Below, in pieces: positions 8,195 through 16,610 of a stretch of 64,000 bases of DNA. The notes beneath the pieces are model-generated. The model made no database searches, was not told where the DNA came from, and saw only the letters and a program-made list of their open reading frames with translations. This DNA is from Luteipulveratus halotolerans (GTDB lineage Bacteria > Actinomycetota > Actinomycetes > Actinomycetales > Dermatophilaceae). Within the stretch, counting starts at the first letter, position 1. Each line of letters begins with the position of its first letter. Position numbers and translations under genes: made by a program. The stretch covers positions 3,534,001 through 3,598,000 of the forward strand of contig NZ_LAIR01000002.1 in the NCBI RefSeq assembly GCF_001247745.1, in the 5' to 3' direction.

Positions 8195-8521
8195 ATGCGG
8201 AACGACAACCGCTGCACCACCACGAGACGGGCCACACGCCTCGTACACCTGATCAACGAGACGTTGCTGGCCCACGACGACGGCGACACGCTGCCGTGCC
8301 GGACGCACGACCCGGCGATCTGGTTCGCGGAGAGCCCGGTCCAGGTCGAGCGCGCCAAGACACTGTGCCGCGTCTGCCCGTTCCAGGCCCAGTGCCTCGC
8401 GGACGCGCAGGAACGTCAGGAGCCCTGGGGCGTCTGGGGAGGCGAGTTCCTCGTCGACGGGGAGATCCTCGTCAAGAAGCGCGCCCGCGGTCGACCGCGC
8501 AAGAAGCTGGACGCGGCGTAG
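8195..8521 (+). CDS. whiB7: WhiB-family iron-sulfur regulator, WhiB7-like
   Basis: 108 residues. Four cysteines ligate the 4Fe-4S cluster: LPCRTHD, then CRVCPFQAQC. The GVWGGE turn follows, and a basic C-terminal AT-hook RGRPRK is diagnostic of the WhiB7 subgroup. WhiB7 binds the housekeeping sigma factor and induces intrinsic antibiotic-resistance genes. The long uORF-bearing leader of mycobacterial whiB7 is absent because only 82 bp separate it from the preceding gene. Efflux genes lie immediately downstream, but on the other strand. WhiB family is certain; the WhiB7 subgroup is likely. Confidence 0.85.
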   Translation: MRNDNRCTTTRRATRLVHLINETLLAHDDGDTLPCRTHDPAIWFAESPVQVERAKTLCRVCPFQAQCLADAQERQEPWGVWGGEFLVDGEILVKKRARGRPRKKLDAA

Positions 8522-8533
8522 CGCTCTGGTCGA

Positions 8534-8962
8534 TCAGGTCGTGCGCGCCGGGCCCATCCGGTACGGGGTCGGCTCGACCTGGTCGTCGACCGGCACCTCG
8601 CACAGCCGGTCCTGGGTGACGATGTCGGCCATCGCCCGGCGCAGCACGCGCACCCGACGCTCACCCTCGGCCAGGATCGCGTCGTACATCGCCCGCCAGT
8701 GCTCGTCCGTCGCGCTCCCGTCCTCGGGCAGCACCGTCAGCAGATCGCGAATGTCGTTGACAGTCATGCCTACTCGCTGCGCGACGCGTGCGACACGAAT
8801 GCGGCAGGGTGCGGTGCGGTCGAAGCGGCGCTGGTTGCCGCTCGTCCGTTCGCTCACCAGCAGACCGTGCTTCTCGTAGAACCGCACGGCCGAGACCGCG
8901 ACGCCGGCCTGGCGTGCGACGTCGCTGACCGTGAGGGTGCGCTCGAGCATCTGGGTGGTCAT
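8534..8962 (-). CDS. MerR-family regulator
   Basis: 142 residues. The N-terminal MerR winged helix (LTVSDVARQAGVAVSAVRFYEKHGLL) is followed by a dimerisation helix and a short effector region. The C-terminus keeps only one cysteine in an RLCEVP context, so this is not a normal SoxR with its cysteine cluster. Its start overlaps the end of the MFS gene by 4 nt, making it the last gene of the FMN reductase-MFS-MerR operon. The operon promoter has the 19-bp spacer typical of MerR targets, so autoregulation is likely. Confidence 0.85.
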   Translation of the reverse strand: MTTQMLERTLTVSDVARQAGVAVSAVRFYEKHGLLVSERTSGNQRRFDRTAPCRIRVARVAQRVGMTVNDIRDLLTVLPEDGSATDEHWRAMYDAILAEGERRVRVLRRAMADIVTQDRLCEVPVDDQVEPTPYRMGPARTT

Positions 8963-10470
8963 CGGTCCTCCTGCGGCTGGGACTTCGGCGGTCGGGACGC
9001 CCGAGGCATGAGCGTGAGCGCCAGGACGAGTGCGGTGCCGATCAGCAGGACGACCGCGAGCTGGGTGAGGCGTTGTGCGTCGACGAGGTCAGGGGCGACG
9101 TCGGCACGCGCCGGTCCGGACAGGCGCGCCGCGCCTTCGAGTCCGTCGTCGAGCAGGGGTGCCCGCCAGGCGACAGCGGCGGCCAGCAGGGCGGTGACCG
9201 CCGCCGTCCCGAACGCCGACGCCAGCTGTTGGGCCAGGCCCATCACCGACGAGCCCGACGCCAGGTCGGCACCGTCGAGGTCGCGTGTGGCGGCCGTCAT
9301 CGCGGGCAGGATGACCGCACCGGCGCCGAGCCCGATCACGGCGGAGGCGGCCATCAGCACGACGTACGACGTGTCGGGCCGCAGCACGACGGCGAGCGTC
9401 ACGGCTCCGGCCAGCGAGACGGTGAGCCCGGCGGCGACGATCCGCCAGGGCTCGACCCGGTCGACCAGTCTGGTCGCCACCTGCATCATCAGCCCGGTCG
9501 CCAGCGCGACCGGGATGCTCATGCTTCCCGCGGTGAGCGCGGAGTCGCCGCGCATCACCTGGACGTAGGTCGGCAGCAGCAGCATCGACCCGAAGTACGC
9601 CGCCCCGAAGAGCACGAGCACGACCACGCTGCTGGCCATGCTGCGCCGCCACAGCAGGGCGACGCGCAGCAGCGGTGCGGACGTCGTGCGCGCGTGGCGG
9701 ACGAACCCGAGCATCAGCCCGAGCCCCGCGGCGATCAGCGCGAGTCGGAGCGCTGCCGGCAACGCGGCCTCGCCCAGGCCGAGCACCGTGATGACCGACG
9801 CGGGCAGGAGCAGCGCGAGACCACGGACGTCGACCGGCTCGCGGGTGCCGGCTCCGTCGGGAGGCGCGAGCCGGCGTACGAGCACGGCGGCCAGCAGGGC
9901 GGGCGGCACGGTGATGAAGAAGATCGCGCGCCACGACCAGGTGTCGATGAGCCAGCCGGACAGCACGGGGCCGGTCAGCGGTCCGAGGAGCACGGGTAGC
10001 CCAAGGAGGCTCGCGACCTTGCCCCGCTGCGCGGCCGGCACGCCGCGCATCAGCAGCATCATCGCGACCGGGTTGACCAGGCCGCCGCCGAGGCCCTGGA
10101 CGACGCGCGCGGCGATCAGGGTGACGGGCCCGGAGGCCAGTCCGGCGAGCACCGAGCCGAGCGCGAAGACGAGCATCGCCGCGACATACGTCCGGCGCGG
10201 GCCGTAGCGCGTGCTCAGCCGTGCCGCCAGCGGGAGCGTCGTGACGAGCGCCAGGATGTACGCCGTCGTCGTCCACTGCATCGTCGCGAGCGACGCGTCG
10301 AGCTCGCGCATCAGCACCGGCACCGCGACGACCGTGATCGTCGTGTCGAGGACGATGCACAAACCGCCGACGGCGAGGGCGAGACCGCGCCGGGTTCGGC
10401 CGGTGGCGGCGTCGTCGTACGCCGTCGGTTGCGTGGGCGGGCGCGCGGAGGCTCGTGCGTCGATGGTCAT
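8959..10470 (-). CDS. DHA2-family MFS multidrug exporter (EmrB/QacA type)
   Basis: About 503 residues with the 14-helix DHA2 pattern. Motif C (PVLLGPLTGPVLSGWLIDTW) and an ARVVQGLGGG segment are both clear. It is expected to export hydrophobic cations or antibiotics by proton antiport. An upstream GTG frame exists, but the ATG at 10470 forms a 4-nt overlap with the stop of the FMN-reductase gene and is the better start. It is the middle gene of a three-gene operon with MerR. Confidence 0.88.
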   Translation of the reverse strand: MTIDARASARPPTQPTAYDDAATGRTRRGLALAVGGLCIVLDTTITVVAVPVLMRELDASLATMQWTTTAYILALVTTLPLAARLSTRYGPRRTYVAAMLVFALGSVLAGLASGPVTLIAARVVQGLGGGLVNPVAMMLLMRGVPAAQRGKVASLLGLPVLLGPLTGPVLSGWLIDTWSWRAIFFITVPPALLAAVLVRRLAPPDGAGTREPVDVRGLALLLPASVITVLGLGEAALPAALRLALIAAGLGLMLGFVRHARTTSAPLLRVALLWRRSMASSVVVLVLFGAAYFGSMLLLPTYVQVMRGDSALTAGSMSIPVALATGLMMQVATRLVDRVEPWRIVAAGLTVSLAGAVTLAVVLRPDTSYVVLMAASAVIGLGAGAVILPAMTAATRDLDGADLASGSSVMGLAQQLASAFGTAAVTALLAAAVAWRAPLLDDGLEGAARLSGPARADVAPDLVDAQRLTQLAVVLLIGTALVLALTLMPRASRPPKSQPQEDR

Positions 10471-11042
10471 GCCGGCACCAGGTCCGCAGCGTCGCGCCCG
10501 CGGGCCACCCGCAGGGCCGTGGCCCACCAGTGCAGCTCGGCGACCGTTGCCTCAAGGGCACCGACGACCTGCTCAGGAGGCTCGAAACCGTTGTCCCCCA
10601 GGTGATTCCACGGTGCGCTGAGCGTGACGACGTTGCGGGTCGTCACGGCCGACAGCTCGGGGAAGATCAGCCGCAGCTGCTCGATCGCGCGGATCCCGCC
10701 CGACCCGGCGCCGTACGCCACGAACGTCACCGGCTTGCGAGTCCACTCCGTGTAGTGCCAGTCGATCGCGTTCTTCAGAGCGGCCGGGAAGCTGTGGTTG
10801 TACTCGGGCGTGAGGACGACGAACCCGTCGGCGGCGTTCATCCGGTCGGCGATCGGACTGTCGCCGGAGCCCGGACGGAGCTCGGCCTCAGGCAGTCGCA
10901 CGGTCGCCAGATCGATCACGTCGAGGTCGATCCAGGTGTGCTGAGCGAGCTGTGCGCGCAGCCAGGCGACGATCGGGTCGGCCATCCGCGAGGTCCGAAC
11001 ACTGCCGACCAGCAGCACGATGCGCATCTTCGAGGTGTCCAT
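10467..11042 (-). CDS. NADPH-dependent FMN reductase-like flavoprotein
   Basis: 191-residue flavodoxin-fold protein. The FMN phosphate loop is LLVGSVRTSRMADPI near the N-terminus, the LTPEYNHSFPAALKNAIDW motif is near residue 80, and GAGSGGIRA is near residue 115. Such proteins reduce FMN, quinones or chromate using NADPH. The ATG at 11042 is supported by a leaderless promoter, TAGCGT ending 7 nt upstream. As first gene of an efflux operon controlled by MerR, a role in redox or quinone-drug detoxification is plausible. Confidence 0.87.
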   Translation of the reverse strand: MDTSKMRIVLLVGSVRTSRMADPIVAWLRAQLAQHTWIDLDVIDLATVRLPEAELRPGSGDSPIADRMNAADGFVVLTPEYNHSFPAALKNAIDWHYTEWTRKPVTFVAYGAGSGGIRAIEQLRLIFPELSAVTTRNVVTLSAPWNHLGDNGFEPPEQVVGALEATVAELHWWATALRVARGRDAADLVPA

Positions 11043-11049
11043 GACGGGG

Positions 11050-11080
11050 ACGCTAGAAGTTGAACAAAGGTTGAGGTCAA
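11050..11080 (-). promoter_or_regulatory. MerR-type promoter of the FMN reductase-MFS-MerR operon
   Basis: On the minus strand -35 TTGACC (11080-11075) and -10 TAGCGT (11055-11050) are separated by 19 bp, the long spacer typical of MerR-activated promoters. The spacer contains related TCAAC/GTTCAA half-sites. The -10 is 7 nt from the ATG, implying a leaderless transcript. Confidence 0.65.
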
Positions 11081-11173
11081 GCGTGGGTTCGAGCAGTCCC
11101 GCGCGCCCCCTTTCCCCGCGACTGAGCCCTGGTGACGTCGGCCCTGTGGATGATCGAGACGGGCTGTCGGTGT

Positions 11174-11189
11174 TCGAATGTATGTTCGA
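11174..11189 (+). promoter_or_regulatory. LexA SOS box
   Basis: TCGAAT GTAT GTTCGA differs at one base from the actinobacterial LexA consensus TCGAAC-N4-GTTCGA. It ends 3 nt before the ATG of the DUF222/HNH gene, so LexA would block initiation. LexA boxes are known in front of mycobacterial 13E12-repeat genes. Confidence 0.75.
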
Positions 11190-11192
11190 CTC

Positions 11193-12647
11193 ATGGCCAT
11201 GCAGCCGCTCGTTCCACAGGTCGAGGAGCTCTCGACCGTCGCCGGGCTGCGCGCTGCCGCCGCCGTGGTCGCCGACGCGGTGGATGCCGAGCTGTGGCGG
11301 CTGTCGGGTGCCGAGGTCGAGGAGCTGATCGGTCTGGCGGCCGCGACGCGCAGCGCGCTCGACCGGCTCGACGCCGTTGCGGTGCGTGAGGGTCTGGAGC
11401 GCGGCCTGCACCGCGAGCAGGGCTTCGGCGCCGTCGACTGGGTGCGCTCGTGTCAGCGTCGGACCGGCGCACCCGTGGGCGATGTCGCGCACGCTGCCCG
11501 TGTGGTGCGCGTGGTGCAGTGCGCTTCCCGGGTCGGCGGTCGGGCCGTGTGGTCGGCGTTCCGGCTCGGCACGTTGCCACTCGGCAAGGCCGACCAGATC
11601 GGCCGGTTCGAGCGCGAGGTCACGCCGGTGGTGGCTGCCGACACGGTCCTCGAGACGGTCGACCATCTCGTCGACGCCGCCTCCGACACCGCAGACACCA
11701 CCGGCCTCACCGAGCGCGAGCTGCGCACGGCGATCCGCTACGCCGGCGAGCTGATGAAGCCCGAGCGCGACCTCGACCGCGAGCACGAGGCCCTGGCGCG
11801 TGGCCGGTCGTTGACGTCGGGGCCCGGGCCGGGCGGGCTGTGCGCCTATCGCCTGCTCCTCGACCCTGCGGGTGCCGCCGTCGTCGACGCTGCCGTCGCC
11901 GGACTTTCTGCGCCGGTGACGGGCCCGGACCGTGAGCCCGACCTGCGGCCGGCAGCTCAGCGCCGCGCTGACGCGTTGGTCGAGATCGTGCGACGCGGTG
12001 TGTCCTCCCCGGGTGAGCAGCCGACCACCGCCAAGGCCCAGGTGATCGTCACCATGACGCTCGACCAGCTGCTCGCCGACCTGGCCACCCATCACGGAGC
12101 CCGGGCTCGCACCGACACGCCTGCACCCGGTGCTGCAGCGGAGTCCGGTCCTGCATTCGGCGCTGGGGTTGAAGTTGCATTCGACGCTGCGTTCGGGACG
12201 TCGTTCGGCGCGGGGGCTCCCACTACCTTCGGCTCTGCGTTCGGCGCGGGGGTGGGCGCTGCGCTCGGGGCCGGCGCAGGTGTCACCGCCACCGGCCAGG
12301 TGCTCTCGGGCGGCGAGGTACGCCGGATGGCCTGCGACGCCGGCATCGTGCCGATGGTCCTGGGCAGCAGAGGCGAGGTGCTCGACGTCGGCCGCGAGCA
12401 GCGGCTGTTCACGCTCGGCCAACGGCGTGCGCTGTGGCGCCGTGACGGAGGCTGCACCTACCCCGGGTGCACGATCCCACCGCAGTGGTGCGATGCCCAC
12501 CACGTGATCTGGTGGTCACGCGGCGGCACGACCGACGTCTCCAACGCAGCACTGCTGTGCGGGCGCCACCACACCCTCGTGCACCGCCGCGACCTGACCG
12601 CGACGGTGACCGCCACCGGTGTCGTCTGGCACACCGGGCTCGCATGA
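11193..12647 (+). CDS. 13E12-repeat family protein, DUF222 with C-terminal HNH nuclease
   Basis: 484 residues. The DUF222 helical domain occupies roughly residues 10-290. A low-complexity linker (about 315-360) is built from Ala/Gly/Phe repeats such as FGAG. The C-terminal HNH domain reads CTYPGC, CDAHHVIWWSRGG, CGRHHTLVHRRD, keeping the zinc cysteines and catalytic histidines. The role of the family is not settled; members are often mobile, multicopy and DNA-damage inducible. I chose ATG 11193, with 11199 also possible. The in-frame ATG at 11178 lies inside the SOS box and is unlikely. Confidence 0.88.
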   Translation: MAMQPLVPQVEELSTVAGLRAAAAVVADAVDAELWRLSGAEVEELIGLAAATRSALDRLDAVAVREGLERGLHREQGFGAVDWVRSCQRRTGAPVGDVAHAARVVRVVQCASRVGGRAVWSAFRLGTLPLGKADQIGRFEREVTPVVAADTVLETVDHLVDAASDTADTTGLTERELRTAIRYAGELMKPERDLDREHEALARGRSLTSGPGPGGLCAYRLLLDPAGAAVVDAAVAGLSAPVTGPDREPDLRPAAQRRADALVEIVRRGVSSPGEQPTTAKAQVIVTMTLDQLLADLATHHGARARTDTPAPGAAAESGPAFGAGVEVAFDAAFGTSFGAGAPTTFGSAFGAGVGAALGAGAGVTATGQVLSGGEVRRMACDAGIVPMVLGSRGEVLDVGREQRLFTLGQRRALWRRDGGCTYPGCTIPPQWCDAHHVIWWSRGGTTDVSNAALLCGRHHTLVHRRDLTATVTATGVVWHTGLA

Positions 12648-12823
12648 CGACCCTGCCCTCTCAGCCCTCCGGCGACGGCGGGCTGCGGAGCATGCGCGCG
12701 AGGGCACTCCCGACGTACAAGCGCCGCTGGTCCGAGCCGACGTCGCGTCGTACGAGGTCACGGACCCGACGTACGAACGCCGGTGCCGAGACCCGCGGTG
12801 CGTTCGGCGCTACGTTGTGGTCC

Positions 12824-14335
12824 ATGGCGACCCCTCTGTCAGCTGAGCCTGCGCCCCCGGCCGCCACCGGCGCCGCAGCATCGGTCGAGGCCAACGGCCT
12901 CAACGTCATCCACGAGTCGGAGCGGCACGGCACGCCGCGCTCGTTGTTCTGGCCGTGGTTCGCGGCCAACATCTCGGTGCTCGCAATCCCCTACGGCGCC
13001 TACGTGCTCGGCTTCGGCCTGTCGTTCGGGCGGGCGCTGCTCGCGATGGTGCTCGGCACGGTGCTGTCGTTCCTGCTGTGCGGGTTCGTCTCGCTCGCGG
13101 GCAAGCGCGGCTCCGCGCCGACGATGGTGCTGTCGCGAGCATCGTTCGGTGTCAACGGCAACCGCGTGCCGGCGTTCCTGTCGTGGCTGCTGCTCGTCGG
13201 CTGGGAGACCGTGCTCGTCGTGCTCGCCACGCTCGCGAGCGCCACCGTGTTCGACCGGCTCGGCTGGGGCGGCGGCAACGAGACCAAGGTCGTCGCGTTG
13301 ATCCTGGTCGCCGGAATCACGGTGGTGGCAGGCGTTTTCGGCTTCCAGATCATCATGAAGGTGCAGACCTGGATCACGATGGCGACCGCCGTGCTGACCG
13401 TCGTCTACATCGCGTTGTCGTGGGACGAGATCAGCTGGGACGCGGTCACCGCGCACAGCAGCGGCGGGCTGCCCGAGGTCATCGGCGCCACCGTCATGCT
13501 CGTCACCGCGCTCGGCCTCGGCTGGACCAACGCCGCCGCCGACTACTCCCGCTACCTGCCCCGGTCGGCGTCCTCGCGCGGTGTCGTCTTCTGGCCGACG
13601 TTCGGCGCCTCGCTGGGCCCGCTCGTGCTGATCTTCTTCGGCATCCTGCTCACCGGGTCGAGCGAGAAGATGTCGACGGCGGTCCAGTCCGACCCGATCG
13701 GCGCGCTCACGACGATCCTGCCGACGTGGTTCCTGGTGCCGTTCGCGCTCGTCGCGATCCTCGGTCTCATCGGCGGCACCGTGCTCGACATCTACTCCTC
13801 CGGCCTGTCGTTGCTGAGCATGGGCCTGCGCGTGCCGCGCTACGTCGCCGCCCTCATCGACGGTGTCGTGATGACGCTCGGCGCGATCGCGGTCGTGTTC
13901 TTCGCCGACGACTTCATCGGCCCGTTTCAGGGCTTCCTCATCACCGGCGGCGTGCCGCTCGCGGCGTGGTGCGGCATCTTCCTCGCCGACATGGTGCTGC
14001 GCCGCCGCGACTACCACGACGAGGACCTGTACGACGCTCGCGGCCGCTACGGCTCGGTGCGCTGGTCGGCGCTGGGTCTGCTCGCCCTCGGCACCGCCGT
14101 CGGCTGGGGTCTGGTCGTCAACACCACCGGCACCGGCTGGCTGGAGTGGCAGGGCTACCTGCTCGACGCGTTCAACCTCGGCGGCAAGGAAGGCACCTGG
14201 GCGTTCGCCGGCCTCGGTGTGCTGGTGTCGCTGCTGATCGGCTTCGTCGGCACCTGGCTGCTGACCCGCGGTGAGGTCGCCCGCCAGGAGGCCCTCGACG
14301 ACGTGGCGCACGACGAGCCGGTGGCGGCGTCGTGA
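12824..14335 (+). CDS. NCS1-family purine/cytosine-type permease
   Basis: 503 residues with about 12 membrane segments. The N-terminal ESERHGTPRSLFWPWFAANIS is the NCS1 signature, followed by SFGVNGNRVPAFLSWLLLVGWE in helix 3. NCS1 carriers take up nucleobases, allantoin, hydantoins or thiamine with H+ or Na+. The ATG at 12824 follows TACGTT by exactly 7 nt, a leaderless promoter. The stop overlaps the GTG of an isochorismatase-like hydrolase. That suggests import and hydrolysis of a ureido or N-carbamoyl compound; this is inferred from gene order only. Confidence 0.87.
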   Translation: MATPLSAEPAPPAATGAAASVEANGLNVIHESERHGTPRSLFWPWFAANISVLAIPYGAYVLGFGLSFGRALLAMVLGTVLSFLLCGFVSLAGKRGSAPTMVLSRASFGVNGNRVPAFLSWLLLVGWETVLVVLATLASATVFDRLGWGGGNETKVVALILVAGITVVAGVFGFQIIMKVQTWITMATAVLTVVYIALSWDEISWDAVTAHSSGGLPEVIGATVMLVTALGLGWTNAAADYSRYLPRSASSRGVVFWPTFGASLGPLVLIFFGILLTGSSEKMSTAVQSDPIGALTTILPTWFLVPFALVAILGLIGGTVLDIYSSGLSLLSMGLRVPRYVAALIDGVVMTLGAIAVVFFADDFIGPFQGFLITGGVPLAAWCGIFLADMVLRRRDYHDEDLYDARGRYGSVRWSALGLLALGTAVGWGLVVNTTGTGWLEWQGYLLDAFNLGGKEGTWAFAGLGVLVSLLIGFVGTWLLTRGEVARQEALDDVAHDEPVAAS

Positions 14336-14853
14336 GCGCCGCCTCCGACGTTCTGCTCGTCATCGACGCCCAGAACGTGTTCGCCGACCCCGAGAGCGAC
14401 TGGGGCTCACCGATGTTCGCGGATGCGCGACCGCGGATCGCGAGCCGCGTGGCGGCGTACGACGACCGTGTCGTGTTCACCCGGTTCATCGCGCCCGAGA
14501 CGCCCGAGGGCGCGTGGGTGAAGTACTACGAGGACTGGCCGTTCGCGCTCACCTCCCCCGACGCGAGGCAGTACCGCATGATCGACGAGTACGCCGACCG
14601 CCCGACCGTCGACGAGACGACGTTCGGCAAGTGGGGGCCGCAGCTGGAGCGGGCGCTCGGTGACGCGCGGTCGGTCGAGCTCGTCGGCGTCGCGACCGAC
14701 TGCTGCGTCATCTCGACCGCCCTCGCGATGTCGGACGTGGGCTACGCGCTCACGGTCCGGGCCGAGGCATGCGCCGGCTCGACGCCCGACAACCACACCA
14801 AGGCCCTCGACGTGATGGCGCTCTACAGCCCCCTCATCACCGTCGAGCGCTGA
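14332..14853 (+). CDS. isochorismatase-family cysteine hydrolase
   Basis: 173 residues. The catalytic triad of the family is visible: Asp in VLLVIDAQN (about residue 12), Lys in TFGKWG (about 103) and Cys in GVATDCCVISTAL (about 125), with the usual cis-peptide region before the cysteine. Relatives hydrolyse isochorismate, nicotinamide or N-carbamoyl compounds. Translation is coupled to the NCS1 permease by a GTGA overlap, which favours a nitrogen-scavenging amidohydrolase. Confidence 0.87.
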   Translation: MSAASDVLLVIDAQNVFADPESDWGSPMFADARPRIASRVAAYDDRVVFTRFIAPETPEGAWVKYYEDWPFALTSPDARQYRMIDEYADRPTVDETTFGKWGPQLERALGDARSVELVGVATDCCVISTALAMSDVGYALTVRAEACAGSTPDNHTKALDVMALYSPLITVER

Positions 14854-15018
14854 CGGCAACGCCGCGTCCCGCGCAGGTGACGGTCCGGCATCACGCAGCC
14901 CTGCGCTTCCGACTCGTGGCGAGACTTCGTCACCGCGCTTGAGGCCCCAGCGCCCGGGGTGCTATCTCAGTGCCCACGCGGTCCGGCCGTACCGGGCCGG
15001 CTCAGGGGAGGACTCAGG

Positions 15019-15738
15019 GTGACGCCACCTGAACGGCACGATGCCCGGACGCTCGGCGTGGCTCTGCGCGCGGCCGTCACCGACGTCGCGATGTCGGATG
15101 GACCGCCACCGCCCGGTCTGAGCCTGTTCGCCGTCGGGCAGGGGCCGATCACGAAGCGTCTCGTCGACATCGAGGCGCAGACCGTGCGCAGCGTCTGGAG
15201 CACCAACCCGACGCTCAGCTTCGACCCCGAGAACCCTGCCTTCGAGCTCGAGGACCGTTCGTACGCACGCAAGGTCGATCTGCAGAGGATCACGACCGAG
15301 CGAGCGCTGCGGTTCAGCCCTCTGCTGCCGTCGTTCACCCCGCAGATCCGGGTGGGCACCGCCATGCTGCGCCTCATCATCAGCGACGAACGGCTCGCCC
15401 TCCTGGAGGGACCCGACACCGCCCGTGGCGAACCCGTGGCCTGGGCGGCGACGTCGGGCACGTTCCTCGCGCGCGCTCTCGAGCTGTGGCACGTGACCTG
15501 GGCGGAGTCGCGACCCGTGCTCGCCGACAGCGAGGAGCCCCCGCTCAACGCTCGCCAGCTGTCGGTCGCACGCGCCATGTGCCTGGGTCGCACCGACGCC
15601 GCGATCGCTCGCGCGCTCGATGTCTCGCCCCGGACCGTGGCCCGTGACGTCGCGGCGGTCATGGCGCTCACGGGTGCCGACTCGCGCGCCGGTGCCGTGC
15701 TCGCGATGCTCGGACGCGGCCGCCAGAGCCGTACCTGA
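15019..15738 (+). CDS. LuxR-type HTH regulator with TrmB-like sensor region
   Basis: 239 residues. The C-terminal domain is a LuxR/GerE-type HTH (LNARQLSVARAMCLGRTDAAIARALDVSPRTVARDVAAVM), although its recognition helix is unusual. The N-terminal part has the phospholipase-D-like or TrmB sensor shape (TVRSVWSTNPTLSF, then FTPQIRVGTAMLRLIISDER). The GTG at 15019 has AGGGGAGG about 7 nt upstream. An upstream TTG/ATG frame lacks a ribosome site. A GGTCCGG/CCGGGCC hairpin lies just before the ribosome site. The target is unknown. Confidence 0.72.
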   Translation: MTPPERHDARTLGVALRAAVTDVAMSDGPPPPGLSLFAVGQGPITKRLVDIEAQTVRSVWSTNPTLSFDPENPAFELEDRSYARKVDLQRITTERALRFSPLLPSFTPQIRVGTAMLRLIISDERLALLEGPDTARGEPVAWAATSGTFLARALELWHVTWAESRPVLADSEEPPLNARQLSVARAMCLGRTDAAIARALDVSPRTVARDVAAVMALTGADSRAGAVLAMLGRGRQSRT

Positions 15739-15774
15739 CCGCCGCTGTCGGTGGGGCTCGGTAGGTTCGCAGGC

Positions 15775-16458
15775 ATGGCTCTCGTGGCGTACAAGGACCT
15801 GTGCATGGATGCCTCCGACGCCCATGCGCAGACACGGTTCTGGGCTCCGCTGCTCGGGTGGGACCCGCACCCGCACGACGACGGTGACGGCTGCTTGCGT
15901 GCAGGTGAGGCCGTCGAGGTGTGGGTCAACCAGGTGCCCGAGCCGGTGACAGCCAAGAATCGCGTCCACCTCGACATCAACGCGCACTCGCTCGACCCGA
16001 TCATCGCGGCCGGCGCGACCGTCGTCGACGCCGAGAGCTTCTCGTGGACCACGATGCGCGACCCCGACGGTCAGGACTTCTGCGTCTTCATCCGGCCGGC
16101 GGCACACCCGATCGGCCTGTACGAGATCGGCTGGGACGTCACCGGCGACGCCGACGCGGCGCACGAGCTCGCAGCCTGGTGGGCAGCTGCGTTCGGGGTC
16201 GAGGCGGTCCGGGACGACGAGGGTTTCTCCTACATCGAGGGCATCACGGGCGCACCGTTCGAGTCGATCGACTTCGCTCCGGTGCCCGAGCCCAAGACCA
16301 CCAAGAACCGCATCCATCTCGACGTCACCACCGACGACCTCGACGCGCTCATCGCCGCGGGCGCCGTGCTGCAGCGGCCCAAGGGTGACGACGGCATCGG
16401 CTGGAACGTCATGACCGACCCAGCCGGCAACGAGTTCTGCGCGTTCACACCGGTCTGA
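15775..16458 (+). CDS. two-domain VOC (glyoxalase-like) protein
   Basis: 227 residues made of two similar VOC modules (about 1-105 and 115-227). Each shows the pattern K(N)R(V/I)HLD followed by a DPxGxxFC(V/A)F strand. The first shows TMRDPDGQDFCVF, the second NVMTDPAGNEFCAF. Metal ligands of true glyoxalase are not fully conserved, so the activity is unknown. The start ATG 15775 is preceded by TAGGTT plus 7 nt, a leaderless promoter, which rules against the GTG at 15751. Confidence 0.8.
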   Translation: MALVAYKDLCMDASDAHAQTRFWAPLLGWDPHPHDDGDGCLRAGEAVEVWVNQVPEPVTAKNRVHLDINAHSLDPIIAAGATVVDAESFSWTTMRDPDGQDFCVFIRPAAHPIGLYEIGWDVTGDADAAHELAAWWAAAFGVEAVRDDEGFSYIEGITGAPFESIDFAPVPEPKTTKNRIHLDVTTDDLDALIAAGAVLQRPKGDDGIGWNVMTDPAGNEFCAFTPV

Positions 16459-16610
16459 GCCACTCGTCGTACGCCGGTCGCGCCTCCCGCGCGAATCTCG
16501 TCTGCCCGGCACTCCATGCACTGCCGGACAGACGGGACTCGACCGAGAATGTGACCCGAAGGATGAGACGTACTCACGTGTAAACACGATCGAACGTCCA
16601 GAATTGTCGG

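Noticed and set aside
8534..8962. SoxR assignment for the MerR protein
   Set aside because: The [2Fe-2S] cysteine cluster is absent.
11043..12503. A long N-terminal extension of the FMN-reductase frame
   Set aside because: It runs antisense to the HNH gene; the promoter and homology place the start at 11042.
12839..14311. A 490-codon minus-strand open frame across the NCS1 permease
   Set aside because: The product is low-complexity and charged, mirroring hydrophobic codons on the other strand.
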